Of a DNA stretch of 64,000 nt, positions 18,514 to 28,958 are shown one piece after another. Position numbers and translations under genes: made by a program. Source of the DNA: Winogradskyella wichelsiae (GTDB lineage: Bacteria > Bacteroidota > Bacteroidia > Flavobacteriales > Flavobacteriaceae); assembly GCF_013403925.1 (NCBI RefSeq), contig NZ_JABFDJ010000009.1, positions 61,215 to 125,214 of the forward strand. The letters run 5' to 3'. The notes under the pieces were generated by a model. It was given only the letters and a program-made list of their open reading frames with translations, searched no databases and was not told the DNA's origin. The stretch's first letter is position 1; the number at the start of each line of letters is the position of its first letter.

Positions 18514-21500
18514 TTACTTGATTAAAAGCTTGATGCTTTCACCAGAATTTGTTTTCAAAATATATGTTCCAGCATTTAAGCTAGGTAATTGTAAACTCAT
18601 AGTATCTTCTTTAGACGTTATTTCACGACCTTGAATATCAAATAAAGCTACAGAAACAGTTTGGTTAAAATAAACCGTTTGGTTAGATTTAGTTGGGTTA
18701 GGATACATTTTAAAAGCATTAGATGCTAAAGTAAATTCATCCGTGTTTAAAGTGTCGTTATTAAGTGCATAGAAACTTAAGGTAGAACTTACTTCGTTAG
18801 CCATAATAACTAAACCAGTAGCATTAGGACTGTTTTCTGGTGTTAGATAGATAATTCCTTCTGGACCTAAATCTCCACCTTCGTCATCTCCTAAGTCTCT
18901 GTTGTTAATGTATTTTTCAAAAACAGCATTGTTAGGATCTGTAATGTTGTATGCCATAAGACCACCAACACGTTCTAAAGTTATAAAAGCGTAAAACTCA
19001 CCATTAATTTCTGCTACAGTTACACCTTCTGGCTCAGGACCTTTATTGTCACTTCTGTTTTTAAAGTTGTTATTACTGTTACTAGCGTTAAATAATTCGC
19101 CATAAATAGGATCGTTTGCAGTGATACGTTCAAAATCATCAGCGCTATCAAAAACTAAAGCACCAGTTACTGTATTCCAAATACTGAAAGAACGCGAACC
19201 AAATACGTGAATTTCGTCAATATCACCATCATTATCTAAATCACCAGTAGCTGTTGTAGCCGTTAAGCGACCTAAGTTGCTATCTAATTGTAAAAATTCA
19301 GCATTAGGAAAAACAGTAGAGTCTAAGTTTAAATCACTAACACGTTCTTCTTCGGCATAAGTGTCATACTCTCTTGCATCACCTTCGTTAGCCGTTACTA
19401 AATAAGTGACTCCACCAACCTCGTAAGAAGCAATTGCATCTGGCATATACATTCCTTTTATTGGCCAATTTGCTAAGAAAATGAAATCGGTATTATCTGA
19501 AGCATCTAAAGTATTTCCTGCTAAAGCATGATCTTTTAAACCTAAAGGTAAAATATTAGTAATCGTATTTGTTGTTAAATCAATAACACCAACAGCATTG
19601 TTTTCTTGAAGCGTTACATAAGCGGTTTGAGAATCGTTAGAAAACGTAATGTATTCTGGTTCCATATCTTGAGAAACCGTAGCATTAGGTCCAAATACTC
19701 TAATACCTTCTGCTTGAAGTGATGCTAATTGACTATCAAAACTATTAAAGTTGATGTTTAAAACATTGGTTTGAGAAATATTTCCTAATCCTCCAGTAAC
19801 ATCAATAACAGAAATACTACCTTCAGGATCTACAGAGTAATCATCATTAGGTTGTCCTTCATTTGCTACTAAAAGTTTTGTACCATCTGGTGTGAAACCA
19901 ACCATATCTGGAAGATTACCAGCAGTAATAGTAGAAGAAATTACACCATCAATATCAGAAAACACAACAACACCATCTTCTAAAGGTCCTTTAGAAATAC
20001 CAAGAGCTACTATATTATTCCTATAAGCAACACTTGTTGGGTCACCGTAAGTCGATAAATCTATAGAGCTGATTGTAGTAATGTTAGTGATGTTAGAGAA
20101 ATCTAAAATCTCTAATTTTTGAGCTATTGAATTTAAAACGAATAAACGTTGAGAAACAGGATCGTGTGCTACAATTTCAGCAGAACCAGCACCGTCTACT
20201 AAATAGCTTGATACATATTCCATACCCAAAACATCTGTAGGAACAGGAATCATATGGTCTTCATCTAAAATATAAACTCCTGAAGTTTCATGAGCACCAA
20301 GTGTTGCGTTAGTTGGATTAGAAAGTTCTAAGATAAAAAGCTCATCCATTTCAGCTAAAGCGTCATTTAGAACAGGAATAGTAATTGTAATAGCCTCTGT
20401 TGTGTTTGCTGGGAAAGTTAAAGTTTGGTTAGCAAAAGTGAAATCATCACCTTCAGTTGCTGTTAATAATTCATCAGTAACTAAACTAACATCTATAGAA
20501 ACTGCATCATTAGGTGTTGCAGATAATTCTACAGTAATATCTATAGACGTACCGTCTTCACTAATTACATAAGTACTTTCTGTAAAGCTCACTTGAGGCG
20601 TAACGTTGGTTACTGGTGTGTAACTTCCAGGTGAAGCAAAAACATCATCCCCTAAAGATTGACCTACTAAGTTTGTTGCAGGTGTCCAGTTAGTACCTTC
20701 ATTAAAATTAGTATTAGGATTTAATAATTCTAAAGAAGGACCATTACCATCAGCAGTAGTTGGCCAAGGGGCATCATCACTATATTCAACTTGAGAAATT
20801 ATAGTACCATCAGAATTTTTAATCTCTAATAATTCACCACCATTACCTATAGCGTTAGAAATGGCTTGTGGCATATCTAAAAAAGAAACCCCATAAAAAG
20901 CATCTGCTGAAGCTTTGTCTGTTGCTAATAGTACAATCTCACCAGCAGCAAGCGTCATTTCAGGGAACGTGAAGTTGAAATTACCTTCGTCGTTTACTGT
21001 AATTCCACCTAAAGCGATAGAGGATGTTCCGTTATTATAAATTTCTAAGAATTCAAGCGCATCAGAATCATTAGAAGGTGCATTGTACATAATCTCTGTA
21101 ATAATTAAACCTGAAGCTGTTCCGTTGTAAAATAAATCACCACTCACATAGGCCGTTGTTTGCGTGTTAGCTGCTAAATCTTCCAAATTATTAACGGTTA
21201 CAATGTAAGCTGTGCCTTCAGTAAAACCAGAATGTGTAATAGTTGCAGTTAAAGTAGTGTTATCATAAACAATAGTGCTTATTGTTAACGCAGGATTAAA
21301 AACATAATTATTTAGCATTTCAGCAGAAGTAGTTGTTACGGCTTCTGTGAATGTAATTTCAACGGTGTTTTGATCTGTTGTTTGAATATTAGCAACACTA
21401 GGTGCATTGGTGTCAGAAGTAGAAATAATAAAAGGAGTTGTGTTAAATGGCACATCTGGAGCAACACCATCAGTTCCCTGATCACCACTGTCATCTTGTA

Positions 21501-22086
21501 AGTCATAATTAGTCATGTCATTTAAAGCAACCAAATATCCGTTAGCTGTAAAAGCAGTTCTTGGTCCATTATATTGAGCAATATCAGTTCCGTTAGTATA
21601 AGTGATAGCCGTTATTCCTTCAGTTAATCCAGTTCCTATTAAACCTGTTCCGGCGCCATCATCATAAGCAGAAGAGGAATTAGAAGCAGCAGCAATAAAG
21701 GTTGTTGGTGTATCTACATCTGTACCTAGGTAAACAAAGATAGCTTCAGCGGAAGCTGACATTCCTCCAGGAGAACCAATAATAGTTCCATGCGACACGT
21801 TTGGTGTTGCACTAATGGTATAAAATGTAATAATTGTTCCTGCTGTAATTACGTTAGTACCAGTTTGCCATTCGTAATTAGCTTCCCCAGAATTAAATTC
21901 AGTTCCTATCCATTCTTTATCAGAAAAGTAAATCGTTGTGTTTGCAGCAATATCTACAAAGGTGACCATGGCAAAATCATCATCTCCATCGGCATTAAAG
22001 GCTGTAAATGCCATATCTCCAGTATCTAACTGTGCGCTAACTGTACACGCAAAAAAAATAAAGAATAATTGTAAAATGTGTTTCAT
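18514..22086 (-). CDS. Secreted choice-of-anchor I protein with lamin-tail and Calx-beta domains
   Basis: 1190 residues. A signal peptide (residues 1-18, TVSAQ) precedes a ~210-residue beta domain, a bacterial-Ig-like segment (SVANIQTTDQNTVEITFTEA), a lamin-tail domain near 325-450 (GLIITEIMYNAPSNDSDALEF), a Calx-beta repeat near 495-605 (VSFTESTYVISEDG), and a ~500-residue WD/YVTN-like beta-propeller of the choice-of-anchor I type (VIDVTGG, GFTPDGTKLLVANEGQPND, EGVTVAEINGEFYAF). It ends with a T9SS sorting domain (MYPNPTKSNQTVYF ... AGTYILKTNSGE). In some related proteins the propeller accompanies phytase- or alkaline-phosphatase-like activity, but no catalytic site is visible here. Likely a cell-surface or released protein; function unknown. 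Confidence 0.85.
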   Translation of the reverse strand: MKHILQLFFIFFACTVSAQLDTGDMAFTAFNADGDDDFAMVTFVDIAANTTIYFSDKEWIGTEFNSGEANYEWQTGTNVITAGTIITFYTISATPNVSHGTIIGSPGGMSASAEAIFVYLGTDVDTPTTFIAAASNSSSAYDDGAGTGLIGTGLTEGITAITYTNGTDIAQYNGPRTAFTANGYLVALNDMTNYDLQDDSGDQGTDGVAPDVPFNTTPFIISTSDTNAPSVANIQTTDQNTVEITFTEAVTTTSAEMLNNYVFNPALTISTIVYDNTTLTATITHSGFTEGTAYIVTVNNLEDLAANTQTTAYVSGDLFYNGTASGLIITEIMYNAPSNDSDALEFLEIYNNGTSSIALGGITVNDEGNFNFTFPEMTLAAGEIVLLATDKASADAFYGVSFLDMPQAISNAIGNGGELLEIKNSDGTIISQVEYSDDAPWPTTADGNGPSLELLNPNTNFNEGTNWTPATNLVGQSLGDDVFASPGSYTPVTNVTPQVSFTESTYVISEDGTSIDITVELSATPNDAVSIDVSLVTDELLTATEGDDFTFANQTLTFPANTTEAITITIPVLNDALAEMDELFILELSNPTNATLGAHETSGVYILDEDHMIPVPTDVLGMEYVSSYLVDGAGSAEIVAHDPVSQRLFVLNSIAQKLEILDFSNITNITTISSIDLSTYGDPTSVAYRNNIVALGISKGPLEDGVVVFSDIDGVISSTITAGNLPDMVGFTPDGTKLLVANEGQPNDDYSVDPEGSISVIDVTGGLGNISQTNVLNINFNSFDSQLASLQAEGIRVFGPNATVSQDMEPEYITFSNDSQTAYVTLQENNAVGVIDLTTNTITNILPLGLKDHALAGNTLDASDNTDFIFLANWPIKGMYMPDAIASYEVGGVTYLVTANEGDAREYDTYAEEERVSDLNLDSTVFPNAEFLQLDSNLGRLTATTATGDLDNDGDIDEIHVFGSRSFSIWNTVTGALVFDSADDFERITANDPIYGELFNASNSNNNFKNRSDNKGPEPEGVTVAEINGEFYAFITLERVGGLMAYNITDPNNAVFEKYINNRDLGDDEGGDLGPEGIIYLTPENSPNATGLVIMANEVSSTLSFYALNNDTLNTDEFTLASNAFKMYPNPTKSNQTVYFNQTVSVALFDIQGREITSKEDTMSLQLPSLNAGTYILKTNSGESIKLLIK

Positions 22087-22241
22087 GTTTTTGGTTGTTT
22101 TAGTTTTGTGTGAAATTATTAACCAAAAGTTTCGTGAGCATTCACAGAATGTTATAAATAAATGAACAAATTTCTAGGAAAGTTATCGGTACGTTTTCTA
22201 GGTGTTATGAGAGGATTGAATTACATAACAATTAATTAAAG

Positions 22242-22280
22242 TGACATCATGTCATATTTTTTGGCATGGCATAATCATTG
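22242..22280 (+). promoter_or_regulatory. Candidate regulatory region of dnaK
   Basis: TGACATCATGTCA (22242-22254) is a perfect 6-bp inverted repeat around one base. It is followed directly by TATTTTTTGGCATGGCAT. The TTGGCATG part resembles a -24 element of sigma-54 promoters, but the expected -12 GC is not there, and no CIRCE element is present. Position (about 80-115 bases before the ATG) and the palindrome suggest a heat-shock control site of a non-HrcA type. This is inference from pattern and place only. Confidence 0.35.
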
Positions 22281-22358
22281 ACTAATACTAATCGAGTATA
22301 AAAAAATAATAACATTATAATTTTCGTGAGAGCGAAAAACTATTAACAAATAAATATT

Positions 22359-24263
22359 ATGAGTAAGATTATTGGAATTGATTTAGGTACAACCAACTCT
22401 TGTGTTTCTGTAATGGAAGGTAATGAGCCAGTTGTAATCCCAAACGCTGAAGGTAAAAGAACAACACCTTCAGTTATCGCTTTCGTTGAAGGTGGTGAAA
22501 TTAAAGTTGGAGATCCAGCAAAAAGACAAGCAGTTACTAACCCAACAAAAACAGTTTATTCTATTAAACGTTTTATGGGAAATAAGTATTCTGAGTCTAC
22601 AAAAGAAGCCGAACGTGTACCATATAAAGTGGTAAAAGGTGATAATGATACACCTAGAGTAGATGTTGACGGTCGTTTATATACGCCTCAAGAATTATCT
22701 GCTATGATTCTTCAAAAAATGAAGAAAACTGCTGAAGATTATTTAGGACAAGATGTAACTGAAGCTGTAATTACAGTACCAGCATATTTTAACGATGCAC
22801 AACGTCAGGCAACTAAAGAAGCTGGTGAAATTGCAGGTTTAAAAGTTCGTAGAATTATTAACGAACCTACAGCTGCAGCTTTAGCTTATGGAATGGACAA
22901 AAAAGGTACTGATCAAAAAATCGTAGTATTTGATTTTGGTGGTGGAACACATGATGTTTCTATCTTAGAATTAGGTGACGGTGTATTTGAAGTACTTTCT
23001 ACAGATGGTGATACACACTTAGGTGGTGATGATGTTGATCAACGTATTATCGATTGGTTAGCTGAAGAATTTATCGCTGACGAAAATATGGACTTACGTA
23101 AAGACCCAATGGCTTTACAACGTTTAAAAGAAGCTGCTGAAAAAGCGAAGATTGAATTATCTTCTTCTGCACAAACAGAAATTAACTTACCATACGTTAC
23201 AGCTACAGCTAGTGGACCAAAACACTTAGTACGTTCATTAACACGTTCTAAATTTGAGCAGTTAATTGACGATTTAATAAAACGTACAATTGAGCCATGT
23301 GCTTCTGCATTAAAAGCAGCAGGTTTATCTAAATCTGATATTGATGAAGTTATTTTAGTAGGTGGTTCTACTCGTATCCCTGCAGTTGTTGCAGCAGTAG
23401 AGAAATTCTTCGGAAAAACACCAAGTAAAGGTGTAAATCCTGATGAGGTTGTATCTCTAGGAGCAGGTATTCAAGGTGGTGTATTAAGTGGTGATGTAAA
23501 AGACGTTCTTTTATTAGACGTAACTCCATTATCTCTTGGTATTGAAACTATGGGTAATGTTAAAACTAATTTAATTGAGGCTAACACAACGATTCCTACC
23601 AAGAAATCACAAGTGTTTTCAACAGCAGCAGATAATCAGCCATCAGTAGAGATTCACGTATTACAAGGTGAGCGTCCAATGGCAGCAGATAACAAAACAA
23701 TTGGTCGTTTCCATTTAGATGGTCTTCCACCAGCAAGAAGAGGAACACCTCAAATTGAAGTAACATTTGATATTGATGCCAATGGTATCATTAAAGTATC
23801 TGCTACAGATAAAGCGACTAACAAGACTCAAGATATTAGAATTGAAGCATCATCTGGATTAACTGAAGAGGAAATCCAAAAGATGAAAGCTGATGCAGAA
23901 GCAAATGCTGAAGCAGATGCTAAAACTGCAGAAAATGCTAAGAAATTAAACGAAGCAGATTCTATGATCTTTCAAACTGAAAGTCAGTTGACAGAATTTG
24001 GTGATAAATTATCTGATGATAAAAAAGCGCCAATTGAAGCAGCACTTGAAGAATTGAAAGCGGCATACGAATCAAAAGATATCGCAGTTATTGAACCAGC
24101 TTTAGAGAAAATCAACGAAGCATGGAAAGTAGCAAGTGAAGAAATGTACAAAGCGCAAGCTGAAGGACAAGGAGCACCAGCAGGTGGACCAGAAGCAGGT
24201 GCAGAGCAACCAGCTGATGATTCTAGCGATGTTGAAGATGTAGATTTCGAAGAAGTGAAATAA
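22359..24263 (+). CDS. dnaK: Chaperone DnaK (Hsp70)
   Basis: 634 residues, full length. The nucleotide-binding domain begins [18 protein letters not shown] and has the phosphate-2 motif [16 protein letters not shown] and the adenosine motif [12 protein letters not shown]; the interdomain linker [15 protein letters not shown] is intact. The substrate-binding domain and helical lid follow, with the acidic tail [13 protein letters not shown]. DnaK is the ATP-driven folding chaperone working with DnaJ and GrpE. Neither partner gene is adjacent, and a strong terminator follows, so dnaK is transcribed alone here. Upstream lies a palindrome that may control it. Confidence 0.98.
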   Translation: MSKIIGIDLGTTNSCVSVMEGNEPVVIPNAEGKRTTPSVIAFVEGGEIKVGDPAKRQAVTNPTKTVYSIKRFMGNKYSESTKEAERVPYKVVKGDNDTPRVDVDGRLYTPQELSAMILQKMKKTAEDYLGQDVTEAVITVPAYFNDAQRQATKEAGEIAGLKVRRIINEPTAAALAYGMDKKGTDQKIVVFDFGGGTHDVSILELGDGVFEVLSTDGDTHLGGDDVDQRIIDWLAEEFIADENMDLRKDPMALQRLKEAAEKAKIELSSSAQTEINLPYVTATASGPKHLVRSLTRSKFEQLIDDLIKRTIEPCASALKAAGLSKSDIDEVILVGGSTRIPAVVAAVEKFFGKTPSKGVNPDEVVSLGAGIQGGVLSGDVKDVLLLDVTPLSLGIETMGNVKTNLIEANTTIPTKKSQVFSTAADNQPSVEIHVLQGERPMAADNKTIGRFHLDGLPPARRGTPQIEVTFDIDANGIIKVSATDKATNKTQDIRIEASSGLTEEEIQKMKADAEANAEADAKTAENAKKLNEADSMIFQTESQLTEFGDKLSDDKKAPIEAALEELKAAYESKDIAVIEPALEKINEAWKVASEEMYKAQAEGQGAPAGGPEAGAEQPADDSSDVEDVDFEEVK

Positions 24264-24320
24264 GCATTAAGCTTAAAGTTGAAAGCTTGAAAAAGCTAAA
24301 GACTGATATTATAAAGTAAA

Positions 24321-24352
24321 AAACGCAATCATTAATTTGATTGCGTTTTTTT
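24321..24352 (+). terminator. Terminator of dnaK
   Basis: AAACGCAATCA and TGATTGCGTTT form an 11-bp stem with a six-base loop, followed by a T-rich run. It lies 57 bases after the dnaK stop. Confidence 0.9.
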
Positions 24353-24482
24353 GTTTTACATTTATTTTAACTTTTTTTAATTCTCATCCAACCATTGTTT
24401 ATTTAAAAGCGTTTTTATTAATAGAAGGCCAACTTGAAAGTGTACTTCAATAAAAATTAATAACAAATTTAAAATACTTATT

Positions 24483-24998
24483 ATGAGAAAAGTAAACTAC
24501 ATTTTAATTTTAGTCCTAACATTTAATATCAATTTCGCTATAGCTCAAGATAAAGATTCAGATACATCAAAATTTTCAATGGGTTTTGCATTAAATGAAC
24601 AATTCGTAGGTAAAGATACTGGAGAAAATATTGAAGGATTTTTAGGTTACTCTATTAATTCTAATATGAGTATTTATTTGTCAGCTGCAAATGCAACGAT
24701 GAGAAGTAAAGCCTTAGATACAAACTATGAATTAGATAAATATGCAATTCAAGTAACTTATGATTTTTTAAAATCTGAAAACACTAAACTTGAATCCTTA
24801 TTTGGATTTTCATACGTTAATTTTGATGAAAAAATTCTTGAAGATGATAATAATGGACTTGGCATAGATTTAGGAATTCAAACAGTTTTTAATTTAAACA
24901 ATAGACTTAACTATGGCTTAAGAGTCGTTTCAACTTATAGTAATTTTTCACCAGGTGGTATATTAAATGCAGGAATAATATTTAGATACAACATTTAA
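24483..24998 (+). CDS. Small outer-membrane beta-barrel protein
   Basis: 171 residues. A cleavable signal peptide (NYILILVLTFNINFAIAQ) is followed by alternating hydrophobic strands that fit an eight-stranded barrel: FSMGFALNEQFVGKD, EGFLGYSINSNMSIYLSAAN, YAIQVTYDFLK, LESLFGFSYVNFDEK, LGIDLGIQTVFNLN, LNYGLRVVSTYSNF, and a C-terminal GILNAGIIFRYNI ending in an aromatic-rich strand. Similar to porin-family outer-membrane beta-barrel domains. No ligand can be inferred. It precedes an ECF sigma operon whose last gene also encodes a barrel, but a gap of 81 bases separates them. Confidence 0.75.
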   Translation: MRKVNYILILVLTFNINFAIAQDKDSDTSKFSMGFALNEQFVGKDTGENIEGFLGYSINSNMSIYLSAANATMRSKALDTNYELDKYAIQVTYDFLKSENTKLESLFGFSYVNFDEKILEDDNNGLGIDLGIQTVFNLNNRLNYGLRVVSTYSNFSPGGILNAGIIFRYNI

Positions 24999-25079
24999 AA
25001 TCAATAAATATTATTGATATGCACACTAATTTTTAAAATTTAAAATTAAAGAAAATATATAAAAGACTAGCTTATAAGA

Positions 25080-25646
25080 ATGTCAAAATTAAGAACTATA
25101 AACCAAAGTGTAGATTTGCTTGTTGAACTCGCTAAGGAGTACAATCAAAAAGCACAGTTGGCACTATATGATAAGTATTCTGGAAAGATGCTTGGGGTTT
25201 GTAGGCAATACATTAGGGATTTACAGTATGCAGAAGATGTTATGATTACAGCATTTCATAAAGCATTTCAAAATATTGAAAAATATGAACCTTACGGAAG
25301 TTTTGAAGGTTGGTTAAGACGGATTATGGTTCGTGAATGTATTTCATATTTACGAATTCATAAAAATAAATTCAACGTTGTAGAAATAGGAGATTACCAT
25401 TTTATACAGCCAGCTTCAAAAACTGAAGATTCAACTTCAGATGTTATTCAGAAAGCTGTAGATCAACTTCCTGTAGGTTGTAAAACCATATTTAACCTTT
25501 ATGTCATTGAAGGCTATAAGCATCGAGAAATTGCAGCATTATTGAAAATTAGTGTAGGAACTTCAAAATCGCAATTAGCACACGCTAAAAAGCTTTTAAA
25601 AAATAGTCTTATACAGTTAAATTTGAAAGAGAATGGAACTAAATAA
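25080..25646 (+). CDS. ECF-type RNA polymerase sigma factor
   Basis: 188 residues. Region 2 is visible as ALYDKYSGKMLGVCRQYIRDLQYAEDVMITAFHKAFQNIEKYEPYGSFEGWLR (given here in parts: DLQYAEDVMITAFHKAF and FEGWLRRIMVRECISYLR), and region 4 as QLPVGCKTIFNLYVIEGYKH followed by the helix-turn-helix REIAALLKISVGTSKSQLAHAKKLL. It overlaps the next gene by 14 bases; that gene encodes a membrane protein with the layout of an anti-sigma factor. The pair and the following outer-membrane barrel gene form one operon, a layout that points to envelope-stress control, though the signal is unknown. Confidence 0.92.
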   Translation: MSKLRTINQSVDLLVELAKEYNQKAQLALYDKYSGKMLGVCRQYIRDLQYAEDVMITAFHKAFQNIEKYEPYGSFEGWLRRIMVRECISYLRIHKNKFNVVEIGDYHFIQPASKTEDSTSDVIQKAVDQLPVGCKTIFNLYVIEGYKHREIAALLKISVGTSKSQLAHAKKLLKNSLIQLNLKENGTK

Positions 25647-26403
25647 TATAGAAAACTTAATTAAAGAGAATTTTAAGGATCGAAGTATTAAACCATCTTC
25701 TGAAGCTAGAAATCGTTTAATTGTAGCATTAAATACAAAACCTAAAAAGAAGAAAAAACTATGGTTAAACTATGCTGTAGTGGCATCCTTTATAATAGGA
25801 TTGTTTTTAGTTGGTAGTCAATTCTTTTTGAAAAATCAAGATATAGAACAGCCAGTAAAAATAGGTTTCGAAAAAAACAAACCACAACTTAAACAAAACG
25901 ATGCGCTAGATTTAAAGGATCAAAATAACGCTATTGTGTTAGAAGAGCAACAAGAATTGAAGCCCATAAAAACAAGAATTGAAAAAGAGAAATTAATTTC
26001 TAATTCAAAAGGTAAAACCTTAAAACAAGAGCTTGTTCAAGAAGAGTTTCCCTTTCAAAAAAAACAAGATTTTCTTGTTGAAAATAGAGTAAAACTATTT
26101 AAAGAAAAAGATTCAATAAAAGAGGAAGGGGTTGAGAGATTAGCAAACGATAGTAAAATAAAACCGTTTCAATATATTACGGCTGAAAAACTTTTGCAAG
26201 TTACAATGGCAGATAGTAGTTTAGAATTGCATAAAAATCACAATAAGCAAATAAAGACTTACCTAGAATCTGAAGAGCTATTGGTTAAGATGGAAACACA
26301 GTTATTTGACGAAAAAAATAAAAGTATTTTTAAAAAAGCAGGTAAGCAGCTTAAAGAACTAAAAGAAGCAGTTGCAAATAGAAATTACGAACACAACCAT
26401 TAA
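25633..26403 (+). CDS. Putative anti-sigma factor (single-pass membrane protein)
   Basis: 256 residues. A short cytoplasmic N-terminus (IENLIKENFKDRSIKPSSEARNRL, quoted in part: ENLIKENFKDRSIKPSS) is followed by one membrane helix near residues 48-66 (YAVVASFIIGLFLVGSQFFL) and a long, Lys/Glu/Gln-rich periplasmic region. It starts inside the sigma-factor gene (14-base overlap), the usual arrangement for translational coupling of an anti-sigma factor. No zinc-finger anti-sigma motif is visible. The role is inferred from topology and position. Confidence 0.72.
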   Translation: MELNNIENLIKENFKDRSIKPSSEARNRLIVALNTKPKKKKKLWLNYAVVASFIIGLFLVGSQFFLKNQDIEQPVKIGFEKNKPQLKQNDALDLKDQNNAIVLEEQQELKPIKTRIEKEKLISNSKGKTLKQELVQEEFPFQKKQDFLVENRVKLFKEKDSIKEEGVERLANDSKIKPFQYITAEKLLQVTMADSSLELHKNHNKQIKTYLESEELLVKMETQLFDEKNKSIFKKAGKQLKELKEAVANRNYEHNH

Positions 26404-26423
26404 TCAATTAAAATTATTTTATT

Positions 26424-27485
26424 ATGAAGCAGACAATTTTATGTATTGCCGTGTTATGTTGTACCTCATATTTAATGGCACAAACCAATACTTTTGAAGC
26501 AAAAGCAGCAATTATAGCCTCTAGAATTGATTCTATTACAAGTTCTGAAAAGCGTACTTTAAAAAAGGAAATCAAGAAGCTTGATAAAAAAGTAGAAAAT
26601 AAAGAGATAACTTTAGAAAGTGCTGTGTTAGAAAAAAAGAAACTAGCAGCATATCATGCAGACCGAATTAATAGTGGTGTTTTTAGTCAAGAACAAAAAT
26701 TACAAGCTTTAATTCAAGATAAAGTTAGTGGTAAACTAGAATTGAATGAGGATGATAATGAATGGAATACACCACTAATATCTGTTTTTGAAGAAGAAAA
26801 TTTTTACAAGGATTCTATAAGTGGTTTAAAAGTTGAAAAACGGCTTACAACGCAGTTTGTTTTAGCTTTTGGGATTAATAAAATATTAAACGATAATAGT
26901 GGTTATTACGGTAATGGATTCAAGTCAAATCTATTAGGAAATAGTGAGTTAGGTTTTACGTTTAAATATAGATTTAAGGAAGAAACAAACTTTTGGAACT
27001 TAAAATTTGGATTATCTATGATGGTTGATGATATAAGGCCAAAAAATGATAATGATATATTGGTAACCAATGGAGATGAAACAACGTATCAAGATATTGG
27101 TTATGACCTAAAAAGATCTAGATTAGATAACCTATCTATAGGTTTACCAGTGCATTTAGAAATAGATTTCTCTAAGCCACAATATCATGAAAAAACAGGA
27201 AAAACTTATTTGCGTTCTCAACGTGGTTTTAGAGCAGGATTAGGTGGGTATTTTTCTGTGAGGTTACATACTTCACAATTTATTAGATATAAACAAGATG
27301 GAAGTAATTTTAGGTTAACCGAAAAGGATGACTTTAATATGCATACCTTTAATTTTGGACCAAGTATTTATATGGGATATCGAGATGTAAGCCTTTATGT
27401 TAAATACAATGTAAACCCAATCTTTAAAAATAACCCTGAAGATATTAATAAGCTTTCTATAGGTTTACGATTAGACATTAATTAG
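26424..27485 (+). CDS. Outer-membrane beta-barrel protein with a coiled-coil N-terminus
   Basis: 353 residues. A signal peptide (MKQTILCIAVLCCTSYLMAQ) is followed by an ~85-residue helical, charged segment (KKEIKKLDKKVENKEITLE) and then a barrel with strands such as TTQFVLAFGINKIL, SELGFTFKYRFKEE, NLKFGLSMMVDD, LSIGLPVHLEIDFS, GFRAGLGGYFSVRL, FNFGPSIYMGYRDVSLYVKY and a C-terminal LSIGLRLDIN. It is the last gene of the ECF sigma/anti-sigma operon (20 bases after the previous stop) and may be the target or sensor of that system. Function unknown. Confidence 0.75.
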   Translation: MKQTILCIAVLCCTSYLMAQTNTFEAKAAIIASRIDSITSSEKRTLKKEIKKLDKKVENKEITLESAVLEKKKLAAYHADRINSGVFSQEQKLQALIQDKVSGKLELNEDDNEWNTPLISVFEEENFYKDSISGLKVEKRLTTQFVLAFGINKILNDNSGYYGNGFKSNLLGNSELGFTFKYRFKEETNFWNLKFGLSMMVDDIRPKNDNDILVTNGDETTYQDIGYDLKRSRLDNLSIGLPVHLEIDFSKPQYHEKTGKTYLRSQRGFRAGLGGYFSVRLHTSQFIRYKQDGSNFRLTEKDDFNMHTFNFGPSIYMGYRDVSLYVKYNVNPIFKNNPEDINKLSIGLRLDIN

Positions 27486-27572
27486 AAGTTTTAGCTAATA
27501 AAGCAATATTACTACCAACATAAGAATGCCAATATATTTAAGTTTCGTACTTTCGAAGCCTAAAATATAAGC

Positions 27573-28802
27573 ATGTCTTTTTCAGATCATATTCACTTTA
27601 ATTACACACCTAAACGACTAGCCGTAAAGCTTAATGCAAAAGGCGAGCAATTCGTTGTTAAAGGACATCCATGGGTGTTTTCTAATAGTATTACTAAAAT
27701 AAATGATGATGCCGCAACAGGTGATTTGGCTATTATCTTTAGTAAGAATAAAAACAAGGTGGTTGGTTTAGGATTTTACGATGCAGAATCACCAATCCGA
27801 ATTAAAATGATTCATAATGCGGAAACAAAAGTTGAGATTAATGCTGATTTTTTTCAACATAAAATTGAATTAGCTTTTGAGAAACGTTCAGAATTACTTA
27901 AAACGAATACCAATAGTTACCGACTTTTATTTGGTGAGAATGATGGTTTTCCGGGCTTAATAGCAGATGTTTATGATTCAGTATTAGTTGTAAAAGTATA
28001 TTCAGAAATATGGTTGCCGTATTTAAAACCTATTTTAGAAAGTTTACAACAAATATCTTCAGCCAAAACAGTTGTAATGCGTTTGAGTAGAGGTCTTCAA
28101 AATAGTGATAAACACAATTTAAAAGATGGAGAAGTTATATATGGTGTGCTAGAAAATGAAGTTGTGGAGTTTGTTGAGCATGACGTAAAATTTAGTGCAA
28201 ACGTTATTAAAGGTCATAAAACAGGTTATTTCTTAGATCATAGAGCCAATAGAAAACGTGTTGGAGAAATGAGTAAAGGAAAAACAGTTTTAGATGTGTT
28301 TTCTTATGCTGGTGGATTTTCTGTACATGCTTTAGCAAATGGAGCAACGGAAGTAACAAGCTTAGATATAAGTAAGCAAGCCTTAGATATGGCACGCGAA
28401 AACGGAAAATTAAATGCTTATTCTGGCAAGCATAAAACCATTTCCGGTGATGCTTTTGAAGAAATGAAGGCTTTAATTGCAAAAGGAAAAACTTTTGATG
28501 TAGTTGTTATTGATCCGCCAAGTTTTGCCAAACAACAATCTGAAATTGATTTAGCGAAGAAGAAATATGGGCAATTAGCAGAGTTAGGGGAGAAGCTTAC
28601 CTCTAAAAATGGCCTTTTAGTTTTAGCATCTTGTTCTTCTCGAGTATTGGCACAAGCATTTTTCGATTTAAACGCTCAAGTTTTAAATTCTAAACACAGG
28701 CTTTTTGAGGTAGAACTTAAAACAAAACACGATAGTGATCACCCAATAGCATTTACAGAAGGCGCTTATTTAAAATGCGGTTATTATCGATTTTTAGAAT
28801 AA
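27573..28802 (+). CDS. rlmI: RlmI-like 23S rRNA (cytosine-5) methyltransferase
   Basis: 409 residues. An N-terminal PUA domain (VKGHPWVFSNSITKI near 30) precedes the central EEHEAD-like region (RLLFGENDGFPGLIADVYDSVLVVK) and a class I SAM-dependent methyltransferase domain with motif I VLDVFSYAGGFSVHAL, motif II TSLDISKQALDMARENG and catalytic-region DVVVIDPPSFAK. This order matches E. coli RlmI/YccW, which methylates C1962 of 23S rRNA, and RlmK-like relatives. The precise base is inferred. The candidate promoter TACTTTCG (27548-27555) lies 18 bases before the ATG. Confidence 0.87.
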   Translation: MSFSDHIHFNYTPKRLAVKLNAKGEQFVVKGHPWVFSNSITKINDDAATGDLAIIFSKNKNKVVGLGFYDAESPIRIKMIHNAETKVEINADFFQHKIELAFEKRSELLKTNTNSYRLLFGENDGFPGLIADVYDSVLVVKVYSEIWLPYLKPILESLQQISSAKTVVMRLSRGLQNSDKHNLKDGEVIYGVLENEVVEFVEHDVKFSANVIKGHKTGYFLDHRANRKRVGEMSKGKTVLDVFSYAGGFSVHALANGATEVTSLDISKQALDMARENGKLNAYSGKHKTISGDAFEEMKALIAKGKTFDVVVIDPPSFAKQQSEIDLAKKKYGQLAELGEKLTSKNGLLVLASCSSRVLAQAFFDLNAQVLNSKHRLFEVELKTKHDSDHPIAFTEGAYLKCGYYRFLE

Positions 28803-28932
28803 TACAGGCTCTTAGGTCTTATTCGTGTTAAATTTTAAATCATATCATTTTATGTATATTTATTATTTACAAGATATAATATTGGTGTTATCTTATTTTT
28901 TTATGCACTTAAGTTCTTAATTCGTAATATGA

Positions 28933-28950
28933 TATTATGCGCGCATAATA
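28933..28950. promoter_or_regulatory. Perfect 18-bp palindrome, candidate operator
   Basis: TATTATGCGCGCATAATA is a perfect dyad in an otherwise very AT-rich gap, eight bases upstream of the -7 box at 28959. That places it over the -33 region of the flavin-oxidoreductase promoter, where a dimeric repressor would block or an activator could dock. No regulator gene is next to it. Confidence 0.55.
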
Positions 28951-28958
28951 AAATACAG

